Positions 24,222 through 35,782 of a DNA stretch of 64,000 bases are shown one piece after another (within the stretch, counting starts at the first letter, position 1; each line of letters starts with the position of its first letter). Below the pieces are notes generated by a model. The model searched no databases and was not told the origin of the DNA. It saw nothing but the letters and a program-made list of their open reading frames with translations. The position numbers and the translations under genes were made by a program. This DNA is from Symsagittifera roscoffensis (lineage: Eukaryota > Xenacoelomorpha > Acoela > Convolutidae), in NCBI RefSeq assembly GCF_963678635.1, contig NC_087066.1:29269301-29333300 (forward strand), given 5' to 3'.

Positions 24222-27200
24222 ATGGCGAGAAAACTTCGGTCTGCCAGCAGCAGCGAAGCGACGCGAGATCCACACGCAGGACCGCTCACCCAGAAATCAG
24301 AAGACACAGCACCATGCGGTAATGCGGATTGCCCACACAGCGGTATCGTGAGCTCGAGTGGCGTCCAATGCGACCAGTGTAACAACTGGTACCACATGAG
24401 CTGTGCCAAAACTACAAAGAAAGCACTTGCAGCAATGCCTAGAAACTCTCTATTTTACTGTCCTTACTGTGTCACCCCCTCGGTGAACGGATCAACTGGG
24501 TTATCTCAACTACTAAGTGATCTCCGGTTGGATCCGGTGGAAACTACTCACGAGGATCTTAAGGTGCTGCATGGGACAATCAGTTATACCTCAATCCATC
24601 AAGCCTATTCGAGGATTGTCACCTGGGTACCTAACCTGTTCACCCTTCCACAGGGAAAAGTAGGGAGTCAGTTCCTGGAGGAGTTCATCCGCATTCTGAA
24701 AAATTTGACTTCAGACCCAAAGAACGCTCACTCCGCCTCCTTAGCTTTTCACTTGTTCCCCGCGCTTATGTTACAGAAACCATCTGCTCGCAGCAAAGTG
24801 AAAGAGCACAACAACTGTACTAAAGCCCGTTTAGAGCACTGGTCGAACGGCAATCTAGACGAAATTGTCTCTGAATGCTTGCTAATCCAGGATAAGTTTA
24901 CAAGCAAGCGCCGAAAGGGAGTCCTCAACCTGTCGAAAACATACAGTGACCTTATCATGCGGGGTAAACTCACCCAAGCCACCCAACTCCTCGAAGGCGA
25001 AGAGTCTGGAGGACCTTTGCCCGTAGACGATGACCTCATCGCTCAACTGGAGAGAAAACATCCGGTCGCCGAGCCTTCGCATGCTGATGCCTTGCTCAAG
25101 GGACCCGTTAAACCTTTTCCTGCATCGATATATTACAACATTACAGGCGCGCTTATCCGCAAATGCGCACTCAACAGCACTGGAGGCGCGGGACCAAGCG
25201 GCCTAAGTTCAACAGGCGCCAAACGTATTCTTTGCTCCGATAGTTTTGGTAAATTAACCGACGACGTCTGCCACGCTCTCGCTGATCTTACCAGAATTCT
25301 TGCCACAGAGCAACTACCCGCTTCAGTGATGCAGCCCATAGCAAACTGCCGCATGGTTGGACTGGACAAATCACCTGGCGTCCGCCCTATTGGAATCGGA
25401 GAAATTTTTAGAAGAATAATCACGTCCGCTCTTATCCAGTGCTTTCAAGATGAAGTTAGGGAGATTATTGGCCCCCTCCAAACTTGCGCTGGTATTAGCG
25501 CCGGGATTGAATCTGCTTTCCGATCCATGCAGAAGACCTTCAACGCCGACGAGTGCCAAGCAGCCCTGTTCATTGACGCAGAAAACGCGTTCAATAGATT
25601 GAACCGCGGTACGGCTCTCCATAACATTGAATTTCTATGCCCCCAGCTCCACCCCTTCCTCAATAACTTCTACAAACAGCCAGCTATCTTGTTCGTAGGA
25701 GGGAAGTCCATCCTGTCATCCGAAGGCACCACTCAAGGAGACGTGGCAGCAATGATCATGTACGCCATCAGCATGATCCCCCTTGTCTATGATAAAACCG
25801 TCACCGACATTCACAAGAACTTTTACGCCGATGACGGAGCTGGTGCAGGGAAACTTATCCGTGTCAAAGAATGGTGGGAACTCATGAAAGTTCGAGGCCC
25901 GAATTACGGTTACTTCCCGGAGCCCTCCAAAACAGTACTCGTTGTCAAACCACAACACCTTGATGAAGCAGAAGCACTGTTCAAAAGTGACGGGTTGATT
26001 ATTCGCACTTCGGGAAAGAAGTACTTAGGTGGTGTCATCGGCTCAACAGCTTTCTGTTCTGACTTCATCTTGCAAAAAACAGAGAAGTTCACAAGCATGG
26101 TGGAAAAGCTGACTGAAATAGCAGAGCAAAAACCGCAAGCCGCGTACGCTGGCCTTGTTTTCAGCCTGCAAAGCAAATGGTCGTACCTTCAGCGCATCAT
26201 GGAAACTCCCGCGGAAGCATGGCATAACCTCTCAAGCTCTATCAACAACTTGCTCGAAACCATATTTGGTTGCAAACTGGATCCCACGTCGCTCGAATTT
26301 GCGCAGTTACCAGCCAGGTTGGGCGGCCTGAGCATTCGCGACCCAATTAGACAGAGTGCTCTAATGAACCGGGCTTCAGAATTCATTTGCGAACCACACG
26401 TGGACCTAATATGTACGCAATCTGAAAATTTTCCCTCTGGTTTCGAATCCGATCAGAAATCTAGAAGGGCTTATATTCGGAAACAAAACACCGAGACGCA
26501 AACAGAACTCCTGCAAACTATCCGGCCGAAGCTATCTGAGCGCCAAGATAGACTTCTAGAACATACGAGACGGAAAGGCACCTCAGCGTGGTTAACTACC
26601 CTCCCTATCAAAGAGTTAGGGTATGCTCTCAACAAAATGGAATTTCAAGACCTCCTCCGCCTCCGATACGGTATCAGTCTTGATAACCTTCCCATTGCCT
26701 GCGTCTGTGGGAAACCTTACGACATCACCCACGCCCTTAATTGCACCACTGGTGGTTTTATTCATAAAAGACACAACGAGTTGCGTGACCTGCTGGCGAA
26801 CATCATACGAGAAACTTGTTTTGACGTCTCCATTGAACCGAGTCTCCAACCAGTTGTCCAAACTAACTCCAACCGTGCCGAAGATGGAGCAAGATTGGAT
26901 ATAGCAGCAAGGGGTTTCTGGCGGACCGGTCAACGCACTCTTTTCGACGTCTGAATTTTCAATCCCGGAGCCACCACCAATATCAACCGGGAAATTTCTG
27001 AAACCTTCAAACATCATGAACAAGAGAAAATCAAAAACTACCAGGAACGAATTTTGAACTCGGAGCACGCAAGTTTCACCCCCATTATCTATTCAATCAG
27101 TGGTGACTGCAGCAACCTGACTTCAACATTTATTTCCCAGCTAGCTCTCCTGACCTCTGAGAAGCGCGGAACCCACTATTCTGAAACTATTTCGTGGCTA

Positions 27201-27329
27201 CGAACCCGTGTAAACTTTTGCATTATGAGAGGTGCCCTTCTTTGCATTAGAGGATCCCGCAAAATGAGAAGCCAGACCTGCTACAACCAAGATATTTCCA
27301 TCAATAATTCCCTATCACGACGCGACTAA
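24222..27329 (+). pseudogene. Copy A ORF: PHD finger, reverse transcriptase, CCHC and PD-(D/E)xK-like nuclease; one in-frame TGA
   Basis: There are 1036 codons in one frame with a single internal stop (TGA 26952-26954). Residues 32-83 form a C4HC3 PHD-like finger: Cys32, 37, 50, 53, His58, Cys61, 80, 83. The RT follows: GAGPSGLSS, KSPGVRPIGIGEIFRRI, FIDAENAFNRLNR (motif A, about 447), EGTTQGDVAAM (motif B), FYADDGAGAG (motif C, about 534) and KKYLGGVIGS. The C-terminus has a Cys/His knuckle (CVCGKPYDITHALNC, about 826-842), RHNELRD, RLDIAARG and FDV, matching the layout of RLE-type LINE endonucleases. The TGA falls right after FDV, where sister copies read DVK, and 125 family-typical codons follow (SEHASFTPIIYSISG, then RGSRKMRS). 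CGA or AGA to TGA is the simplest origin. The nuclease assignment is by pattern, not by alignment. Confidence 0.88.
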
Positions 27330-27478
27330 CCTTTCCTTTATTCTCTTCGCCCCGTTGCTGTTTTTCACTGAACTGTTGTTCTTAACTGTAATTTGGTGCT
27401 ATTTTTTCAAAGCTGATGTATAATACTTGTATATTGTACATATTTGTAGTTTTATAACGTTCGTAATTTACATTTTAA

Positions 27479-27580
27479 AATGTACTCGTATCTTGAGCAT
27501 AAATGGATTTGTACACCCCCATACATTTATTGTTTCCTAACGCAGCCTAATTGTTGTGATAAACTTATTTAATAGTTCTT
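27479..27580 (+). repeat. Right flanking direct repeat / 3' terminus of copy A
   Basis: It shares AATGTACTCGTATC and GCCTAATTGTTGTGATAAAC with 24093-24157. A related form (GCCCAATTGTTGAAATAAAT then TTATTAAATAG) recurs in the 3' flanks of copies C, D and E, near 36118, 40550 and 44118. Confidence 0.8.
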
Positions 27581-27868
27581 TGTTCAAATTTACCGCTTGT
27601 GTGTTTTCATATCATATGCGCGCTGGGCTTTCCTCTACTGGTTATCTTACCAAATCTCGCCGTCCCAGCCGTAGGCGAGTGAAGTTTCCCTGGCGTAACT
27701 AGACGCAAGAAGGAGTGAGCTGGTGAATCGACCTCCAAATCGACGTCAGGTTGTACCACTCCTTTTTTTTTCATCGCCTTTGCCTCAGCAATTTTAAACC
27801 CTAAGTGAAAGTATTCATAAATCACCCCAAAGAGCTTCCTTTCTCGCCCCAGTTGTCTGTGTTTCAGG

Positions 27869-28407
27869 TTGATGCCGCGATTCCAGGCAAGACGCAACCC
27901 TGAGTTCTCACAAAAACTAGTTATCGGGACTTCAAGGACCAAATATATCAAACCAGCTCTAGTAAATTCAACAATTCACTCCTACCGCGGCGCAACGCTT
28001 CATGATCTGTTTGAAACAGTTTTACAATACAGACCAAAGCGCCTAAATAGAGTAACGATAGTTGCTGGATACAATGACAACAGGCTGCATCCACAAGAAT
28101 TACAACAGCAGTGGAAAAACTTGATTAACCTCGTCACTAATAAGTTTCAGCCCAAGACACTGATCATCCCCAAAACAATTCAGAACTGTAATAATTCCGA
28201 AGTAAACCGCAAAATTTATATTCATAATCATGTGCTGTTTAATTTGATAAATAGATTTGTACACCCCATACACTTATTGTTTCGCCTAACCTCAACCTAA
28301 ATCTAACCCCTCAAATGTTCTGCCATGATGGCATTCATTTCTCGTTCTACGGTAATGATTTTTTTACAAATTTTCTTGCAAATTTAATCTATAAATTCTC
28401 TCGCTAA
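27869..28407 (+). pseudogene. Copy B ORF1: SGNH/GDSL-type hydrolase-like protein, frameshifted
   Basis: Three SGNH blocks appear in order: block I KLVIGTSRTKYIKP (GTS in place of GDS, with the Ser kept), block III VAGYNDNRL (GxND), and block V CHDGIHFSFYGND (DxxH). Esterase-like ORF1 proteins of this fold are known from some CR1-type LINEs; a role in element RNP or membrane interaction is inference. The frame changes between about 28256 and 28291, where a short segment shared with the 3' tail of copy A interrupts the protein. The last part resumes as LTPQMFCHDGIHF and ends at TAA 28405-28407. The true start is uncertain; the listed start is a TTG and the conserved part begins around 27905. 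Confidence 0.75.
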
Positions 28408-28431
28408 CTTGACACCGCCGTCCTTCCTAAA

Positions 28432-31400
28432 ATGGCTATTCAAACACACTGCCTTATTTGTAAAAGCAGCCTGTGAGGCGGAAGTGTTTGGTGCTTCACA
28501 TGCCCGGGCTACATGCATGTAAAATGCAGCGGCCTAGCCCGCAGTAGTGATCACTATGATGATTTCAGTTGTCATCGCTGCACCTCCCAATTTCATTCAG
28601 CTAACGACAAGCATAAATACAATCCCCAACCCTAGCTACAACCACGCTCCCTTAAATTCACCCTCACGCTTCCACTGCCCCACACTCACAAAACACAGGA
28701 GAGTCTTCCACTATAGAACCTAGAGCAATACAAGACCCATGGCCAAACCCCTGTCCAGAACTCATACAAACCACCAGGAAAATATACACCGAAGTGGTCC
28801 ACTGGAAACCGGTTTTTATGATCTTGTCAAAAAATAAAGTTCGTTATAACTTCATTGAAACCCTCAGTAGAACTTTGAACAGCCTAATAGAAAACAACGA
28901 AAATACCTTCGCAATGCACGCAGCAATGATTTTTCCACACTTATTACTGTGCAAAACAAAGTCCGCAATTGATGGATCTTTATCCAAATCAATAGCAAGG
29001 CGACTTAAGCAATGGCAAGACGGAGACCTGGATGGACTAAAGAATGAAGGAAAGGCGCTGCAAATGCGCTTGTTGAAAGGAAGTAGAAGAAAAACTGAAA
29101 CTGAAGCACAACACTTCAACAAACTAATGAGTACTGGAAAAATATCAAGCGCAATTGCAAAATTAACAGACACATCTAAAGGCGTTCTTTCGCTCGACGA
29201 GATTGTCAAAGGTAAGACAGTAGAACAACAGACTCTCATAGAGAAACACCTACCATCTAAATCAATTGATGAGAACTATATTACACCAGTCTCAAACGAA
29301 ACAATTCCTTTCCATCCATCGATAATTGATCAGATAAACGGTCAACATATCAAGAAGGCAGCCATGAGAACGCACGGATCGCATGGACCATCTGGCTTCG
29401 ATGCAAATGAATGGAGACGTATTCTAACACACTTCCGGCAACAATCAGTTGAAATTTCAAAAACAATTGCTAAAATTGCCAAAAAAATGGCCACAGAAGA
29501 ACTAAATCCAGAACTAATGGAACCATATAACGCATGCAGGTTAAGACCCTTAAATAAGAATCCAGGGGTAAGACTCATAGGCATAGGAGAAGTTATTCCT
29601 AGGATAATAGGGCGAACAATAACTAAACGCCTAAAAAACGAACTCATGTCGCTCGGTTCAAACTACCAACTCTGCCTAGGACAAAAATGTGGCATTGAAT
29701 ATGCGATCCACACGCTAAGAGATCAAAACAGCAAAACTTCCGCCAATGCTGTTCTACTGATAGATGCCGAAAACGCTTTTAACTCGCTGAACCGAAAGCT
29801 GGCATTAAAAAACATCGAAAATACCTGCCCTTCCCTTCTAACAGCGATTAAGAACTCCTACTCCAATCCATCTAAACTATTCGTTAACAAAAAACAATCT
29901 ACTCTCAAGAAGGGACAACCCAAGGGGATCCACTAGCAATGGCCATGTACGGTCTAGCCATAATACCCCTCATAAAACTTTTATCAGTAGACGATGTAAA
30001 CCAGAAATGGTACGCAGACGACGGAAACGCAGTCGGTAAATTAAGCAATCTACGAACCGTCCTCGATAAAATTGTATCACTGGGTAAATTTTTCGGGTAC
30101 CAAGTGAAAGCATTCAAATACCAACTCATTGTCAAGGATGAAAAACTCGGTGAAATTCAGAAAATCTTTGCAAATACAGGAATCACTATAAAGGCAGGAG
30201 CCCGAGTGCTTGGTTCAGCTATAGGAACAGAATCTGAATGTAAAAAGTTCCTGGAATTTCAACAGAATGAGCAAATCAAAATCGCTAAAACCTCCCCTCA
30301 AAACGTGTGTGCCTGATATACTAAAGGAGTTCAAGAAAAGCTTTCATTTCTTGCCAGGACAACGCCTAACACTATGGAAAACTTAGAAATATGTGAAAGT
30401 ATTATCAAAGAACAATTATTACCTAACCTAGTCGGTAAAGACACTTTAAACCCCCAATTCCGTGAGATATCTTCCTTACCCCTTTAAATGGGCGGACTTA
30501 ACATCAAGCTGCCATCCGGTCATGAAAGCTACCTAGAATGGTCTAAGGAAACATCACTAGTACTGGAATCTCAAGATCCTATTACAGCAGTAACACAGCA
30601 AGAAAAAATATGTACGAAAATCAAAAAATTGAAAACTGATAGAACAAATTGAAAAAACAACAAACCTCAATAACTCCTAAAATGAAACAGATAAATACGC
30701 AATCGACCTGGCCTCTGAAAAGGGAGCCTCTAACTGGCTCAATGCTTTACCACTGAGCAGATACAACTTCAACCTGAATAAATCAGAGTTCAGAGATGGT
30801 ATTTACTTAAGATACGGATGGGAACCAACCAAAACCCCACTCACATGTGCATGTGGTGCTGATTTTAACTTGACACATGCGCTCCACTGTGCAAAGGGTG
30901 GTTACACACACATAAGACACAATGAAATTAAAGACACATTCGCCAACCTCATGAACGAGGTTTGCCATGACGTCGAGATTGAGCCGAAACTTCAGCCGTT
31001 GCAAGGCAAAAACTTTGTCAACAATTCAACTACAACTAACTGAAGATGAGGCACGACTTGACATTAAGGCAAACGGACTCTGGGGTTCACGATTCAGCTG
31101 CGCTTTCTTTGATGTGAAAATTTTCAACCCCCATGCCAAATTATCGCGAAAACTGCATAAGGATGCATACAAATACCACGAAACGCTGAAGGACTCCTAA
31201 TATCAGCAAAGAATTTTAAACGTAGAGCAGAGTAGCTTCTGCCCGCTAATTTTTGAATGCACCGGTGGCTCTGCTCCAACAGCCACGCGGACGATGCAGC
31301 GATTGGCCAAAAAACTAAGTGAAAAAGACAAGAAAGCTATCCAGAATCTATAAACTACATAAGAACTAAAATAAGCTTCGCGCTCCTGAGGAGATCTATA

Positions 31401-31500
31401 CTTTGAATAAGGGGGTGCAGATCGCTACGCAAAGTTCAATTTATCGACAACTTCATAAGCGCTATTCTAGAGGAAGGACGGCTAAGATAAATTAACATTA
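28432..31500 (+). pseudogene. Copy B ORF2: PHD-RT-RLE, multiple stops and a frameshift
   Basis: It starts MAIQTHCLICKSS with a PHD-like finger (CLIC, WCFTC, HVKC, CHRC), interrupted by TGA at about 28471. The RT is open from 28794 to 29936: SHGPSGFDANEWRRI, KNPGVRLIGIGEVIPRIIGR, LLIDAENAFNSLNRKLALK. At GQP-GDPLAMAMYG (motif B) one base shifts the frame (about 29928). Motif C is KWYADDGNAVGKLS. Later stops lie at about 30316, 30487 and 30650. The C-terminal region has CACGADFNLTHALHCAKGG, RHNEIKDTFANLMNEVCHD, RLDIKANGLWG, FFDVKIFNP and IRGCRSLRKVQF, with the lysine of DVK present. TAA is at 31498-31500. Confidence 0.85.
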
Positions 31501-31733
31501 GGAAGATGCATTTAATGCTGATTTATGACTTCATTGCTGATATATATGCATTTTTATATCGCTGGTATGGCCCTATCCAGCTTGTGCACTTACCGTAACT
31601 AAACGGAAGGGCCCCTTTTGTAATTTAGTTTTTTTTTATTGTTTCACCTAACCTCAATCTAAATCTAACCCCTCAAATGTTCTGCCGTGATGGTATCCAT
31701 TTCTCGTTCTACGGTAATGATTTCTTTACAAAT

Positions 31734-32652
31734 TGTAACATTCGCCCGGAAGTACATATCGACTGCAAATAAGGCTAGGTTCTAAAACGACTGGCTAGCA
31801 TCTGAACACAGCTCTACATGTTTTTCACCGTCTCTGCCAAAGCCAGTTCTTTTGGATGTTTTCCTAACATCGGGTCGACAAAAACGTTACTGTTTCCGGC
31901 CTCGGTCAAAACACTCAAATTAACTTAAATATATGAAAGAATAGTGAGCTCTTGGCTGGATCTTAGTATCCCCAGACAACGAGGTCACTCCTAAAAACAG
32001 GGCTACTACTATTTATTATATTACTATTGTTTTTGTTCAGTAGATAAAAATCATCATCTCCATCGAAGATGAATCAACCCTTTACCTCACTCTTTATCTG
32101 AAAATGAATCGCGACTTTAATTAAATTCAATTCAGTGCATGAACAGGAAGCTAAAAGTTTGTATAAAACAGTTTGAGTCTTGGGCCCGAGACCCCTCCGG
32201 ATTCTGGAATCCGGAGAAACAACTCTTATTTTTTTCCGGAAGGCTGGACACGTCGTCCAAACACCCTTCTCCGTTCGTGTGAACTCCTCGGTAACGATTG
32301 TAGCGGCACAATCGTTACAACTCGTAGTAGTTTCTGAGAATTTCTGACCACAATTTCAATCTTCTGCCGTTTTTTCGTAATTGTTCCCGCTGCATGTATT
32401 GTTGTTGTGTTTTTCTTCTGTTTTTTGTCCCAAAATGGCCGTTATAGCATTTTTCAGAAATGTGATGTCACAATTCGAATTTTTTAAAGTTAACATGTCA
32501 AATAAACACCGACCCTTCCCGATTCGTCTAATCGTTTAAATAACGTCGCTAATCTGTTAAAACCATCACTCTTCCAGGTCAGATGTTCTTTTCTGGTCGA
32601 CAAAAACTTGAATGCGAAACTGCATTTTCGTACATTCTGGTCGAATGTCACA
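31734..32652. mobile_element. Non-autonomous DNA transposon, 919 bp
   Basis: The ends are imperfect inverted repeats: TGTAACATTCGCCCGGAAGT on the left, and on the right the complement of TGTGACATTCGACCAGAATG. It interrupts a sequence continuous in copy B and is flanked by AAAT on both sides, a likely 4-bp target duplication. It has no transposase ORF. Two perfect hairpins lie inside: CTCCGGATTC/GAATCCGGAG (32195-32216) and GTAACGATTGT/ACAATCGTTAC (32291-32318). Confidence 0.82.
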
Positions 32653-32715
32653 AAATTTCTTGCAAATTTAATCTATAAATTCTCTCGTTAACTTGACATT
32701 GTCGTCCTTCCTAAA

Positions 32716-35700
32716 ATGGTTACTCAAACACACTGCCGTATTTGTAAAAACAGCTTGCGAGTCGGAGGTGTTTGGTGCTTCATATGACCAGGCTACATGC
32801 ATGTAAAATGCAGCGGCCTAGCCCGCAGCAGTGATCACTATGACGATTTCAGTAGTCATCACTGCACCTCCCAATTTCATTCAGCTAACGACAAGCATGA
32901 ATGCAATCCCCAAACCCTAGCTAAAACCACGCTCCCCAAATGCACCCTCACACTTCCACTGCCCCACACTCACAAAACTTAGGAGAGTATCCCACTATAG
33001 AACCTAGAACAATACAAGACCCCTGGTCAAACCCTGTCCAGTACTCATAGAAACCACCAGGAAAATGTACACCGAAATGGTCCACTGGAAACTGGTCTTT
33101 ATGATCTTGTCAAAAAATAAAGTTGCTGAAAACTTCATTGAAACCATCAATACAACTTTGAACAGCCTAATAGAAAACAACGAAAATACCTTCGCAATGC
33201 ACGCAGCAATGATTTTCTCACACTTACTACTCGACAAAACAAAGTCCGAAAATGATGGATCTTTATCCAAAACAATAGCAAGGCGACTTAAGCAATGGGA
33301 AGACGGAGACCTGGATGGACTAAATAACGAAGGGAAGGCGCTGCAAATGCGCTTGTTGATAGGAAGTAGAAGAAAAACTGAAACTGAAGCACAACAGTTT
33401 AACAAACTAATGATTACTGAAAAATATCAAGCGTAATTGCAAAACTAACAGACACGTCCAAAGGCGTTCTTTCACTCGACGAGATCGTCAAAGGTAAGAC
33501 AGTAGAACAGACTATCATAGAGAAGCACTCACCATCTAAACCAATTGATGAGAACTATATTACACCAGTCTCAAACGAAACAATTGCTTTCCATCCATCG
33601 ATACTTGATCAGATAAACGCTCAACATATCAAGAAGGCAGCCATGAGAACGCACAGTTTGCATGGACCATCTGGCCTCGATGCAAATGAATGTAGACGTA
33701 TTTTAACTCATTTCGAGCAACAATCAGTTGAGCTTTCAAAAATCAATTGCTAAAAATGCCAAAAAATTGGCCACCGAAGAACTAAATCCAGAACTAATGG
33801 AACCATATAACGCATGTAGATTATTACCCTTAGATAAGAATCCAGGAGTAAGACCCATAGGCATAGGAGAAGTTTTGCGTAGGATAATAGGGCGAACATT
33901 AACCAAATGCCTAAAAAACGAACTCAAGTCGCTCAGTTCGAACTACCAACTCTGTCTAGGACAAAAATGTGGCATTGAATATGCGATTCACACGCTAAGA
34001 GATCAATACAGCAAAACTTCCGCCGATGCTGTTTTACTGATAGATGCCGAAAACGCTCTCAACTCGCTAACCGAAAGCTGGCATTGAAACACATCAAAAA
34101 TACCCGCCCTTCTCTTTTAACGATGATTCAGAACTCCTACTCCAATCCATCTAAACTGTTCGTTAACAAAAAAACATCTACTCTGAAGAAGGGAAAACCC
34201 AGGGGGATCAGCATGCAATGGCCATGTACGGCCATAATACGCCTCATAAAACTTTTATCAGTAGATGATGTAATCGAGAAATGGTACGCAGACGACAGAA
34301 ACGTAGTCGGTAAATTAAGTAATCTACGACCCGTCCTCGATAAAAATGTATCACTGGGTAATTTTTTCGGCTACCACGTGAAAGCATCCAAATGCCAACT
34401 CATTCTCAAGAATGAAAAACTCGGTGAAGCTCAGAAAATCTTCGCAAATACAGTAATCACGATAAAGACAGGAGCACGAGTGCTTGGCTCAGTTATAGGA
34501 ACAGTATGTGAATGTAAAAAGTTCCTCGAGTTTCAACAGAATGAGCGAATCAAAATTTTGAAAAAACTTATGAAAATCGCTAAAACCTCCCCCCAAAACG
34601 TTTATGCGTGCTATACTAAAAGATTTCAAGAAAAGCTTTCATTTCTTACCAGGAGAACGCCTAACACTATGGAAAAGTTAGAAATATATGAAAATATTAT
34701 CAAAGAACAATTAATACCTAACCTAGTCGGTAAAGACACTTTAAACCCCCAGTTCCGTGAGATATCTTCATTACCCCTTAAAATGGACGGATTTAACATC
34801 AAGCTGCCATCCGATCATAAAAGCTATCTAGAATGGTCTAAGGAAACATCACTAGTACTGGAATCTCAAGATCCTGTTACAGCTGTAACACAGCAAGAAA
34901 AAATCTGTACGAAAATCAAAAAACTGAAAACTGATAGAACAAATCGAAAAAAAAACAAACCTCATTAACTCCTTAAATGAAACAGATAAAAACGCAATCG
35001 ACCTGGCCTCTGAAAAGAGAGCCTCTAACTGGCTTAATGCTTTATCACTGAGCAGATACATTTTCAACCTGAATAAATCAGAATTCAGAGATATTATTTA
35101 CTTGAGATACGGATGGGAACCGACCGAAACCCCACTCACATGTGCATGTGGTAATAATTTTAACTTGACACATACGCTTCACTGTGCAAAGGGTGTTTAC
35201 ACACTAAGACACAATGAAATTAGAGACACATTCGCCAACCTCATGAACGAGGTATGCCATGACGTCGAGATTGAGCCGAAACTTCAGCCGTTGCAAGGCG
35301 AAAACTTTGTCAACAATTCAACTACAACTAACTGAAGATGAGGCACGACTTGACATTAAGGCAAACGGACCATGGGGTTCACGGTCAGCCGCGCTTTCTT
35401 TGATGTGAAACTTTTCAACCCGCATGCCAAAACATCGCGAAAAATGCATAAAGACGCATACAAATACCACGAAACGCTGAAGAACTCCAAATATCAGCAA
35501 AGAATTTTAAACGTAGAGCAGAGTAGCTTCTGCCCGCTAATTTTCGGATGCACCGGTGGCGCTTCTCCACCAGCCACTGGGATGATACAGCGATTAGCCG
35601 AAAAAGTAAGTGAAAAAAGATAAGAAAGCTATCCAGAAGCTATAAACTACAAAAGAACTAAAATAAGCTTTGCGCTCCTGAGGAGCTCTATACTTTTTAT

Positions 35701-35782
35701 AGGAGGTTGCAGATCGCTACGCAAAGTTCAATTGATCGACAACTCCATAAACGCTATTGTAGAGGAAGGACAGCTAAGATGA
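32716..35782 (+). pseudogene. Copy C ORF2: PHD-RT-RLE, disabled
   Basis: It starts MVTQTHCRICKNSL. The fourth PHD cysteine is a TGA (WCFI-stop-PGYMHVKC), and a later zinc cysteine is Ser (FSSHHC). A missing G near 33418 shifts the frame (ITEKYQA) relative to copy E. Another shift is near 33740, and one after LLIDAENALNSL (about 34065). Motif B is altered (KKGKPRGISMQW). Motif C reads KWYADDRNVVGKLS. The C-terminal CACGNNFNLTHTLHC and RHNEIRD are kept. One base is missing at about 35389 (GGTTCACGGTCAG) compared with copy D. FFDVKLFNP is present. Confidence 0.85.

Larger units (their letters stand above)
24158..27580 (+). mobile_element. Copy A: PHD-RT-RLE retroelement, nearly intact
   Basis: This GC-richer element lies immediately upstream of the GPATCH3 first coding exon, in the opposite orientation. 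It contains one long ORF (24222-27329), a short 5' leader and a 3' tail of about 250 bp. The tail ends in the same motif (GCCTAATTGTTGTGATAAAC) that precedes the element. The leader contains GGTCGAATGTCACA (24161-24174), the same word that ends the DNA transposon in copy C. No SGNH ORF1 lies upstream of this copy. Confidence 0.85.
27590..31632 (+). mobile_element. Copy B: two-ORF retroelement (SGNH ORF1, PHD-RT-RLE ORF2)
   Basis: It directly follows copy A and is the most complete example of the two-ORF layout: leader, ORF1 (27869-28407), a 24-base gap, ORF2 (28432-31500), and a 3' UTR with TAACGGAAGGGCCCCTTTTG. It ends in a T-rich run and abuts the ORF1 remnant of copy C at 31633. ORF2 is clearly related to copy A but far more AT-rich. 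Confidence 0.82.

Noticed and set aside
24749-26386. Several minus-strand ORFs of 65-96 aa within copy A
   Set aside because: They are shadows of the long RT frame.
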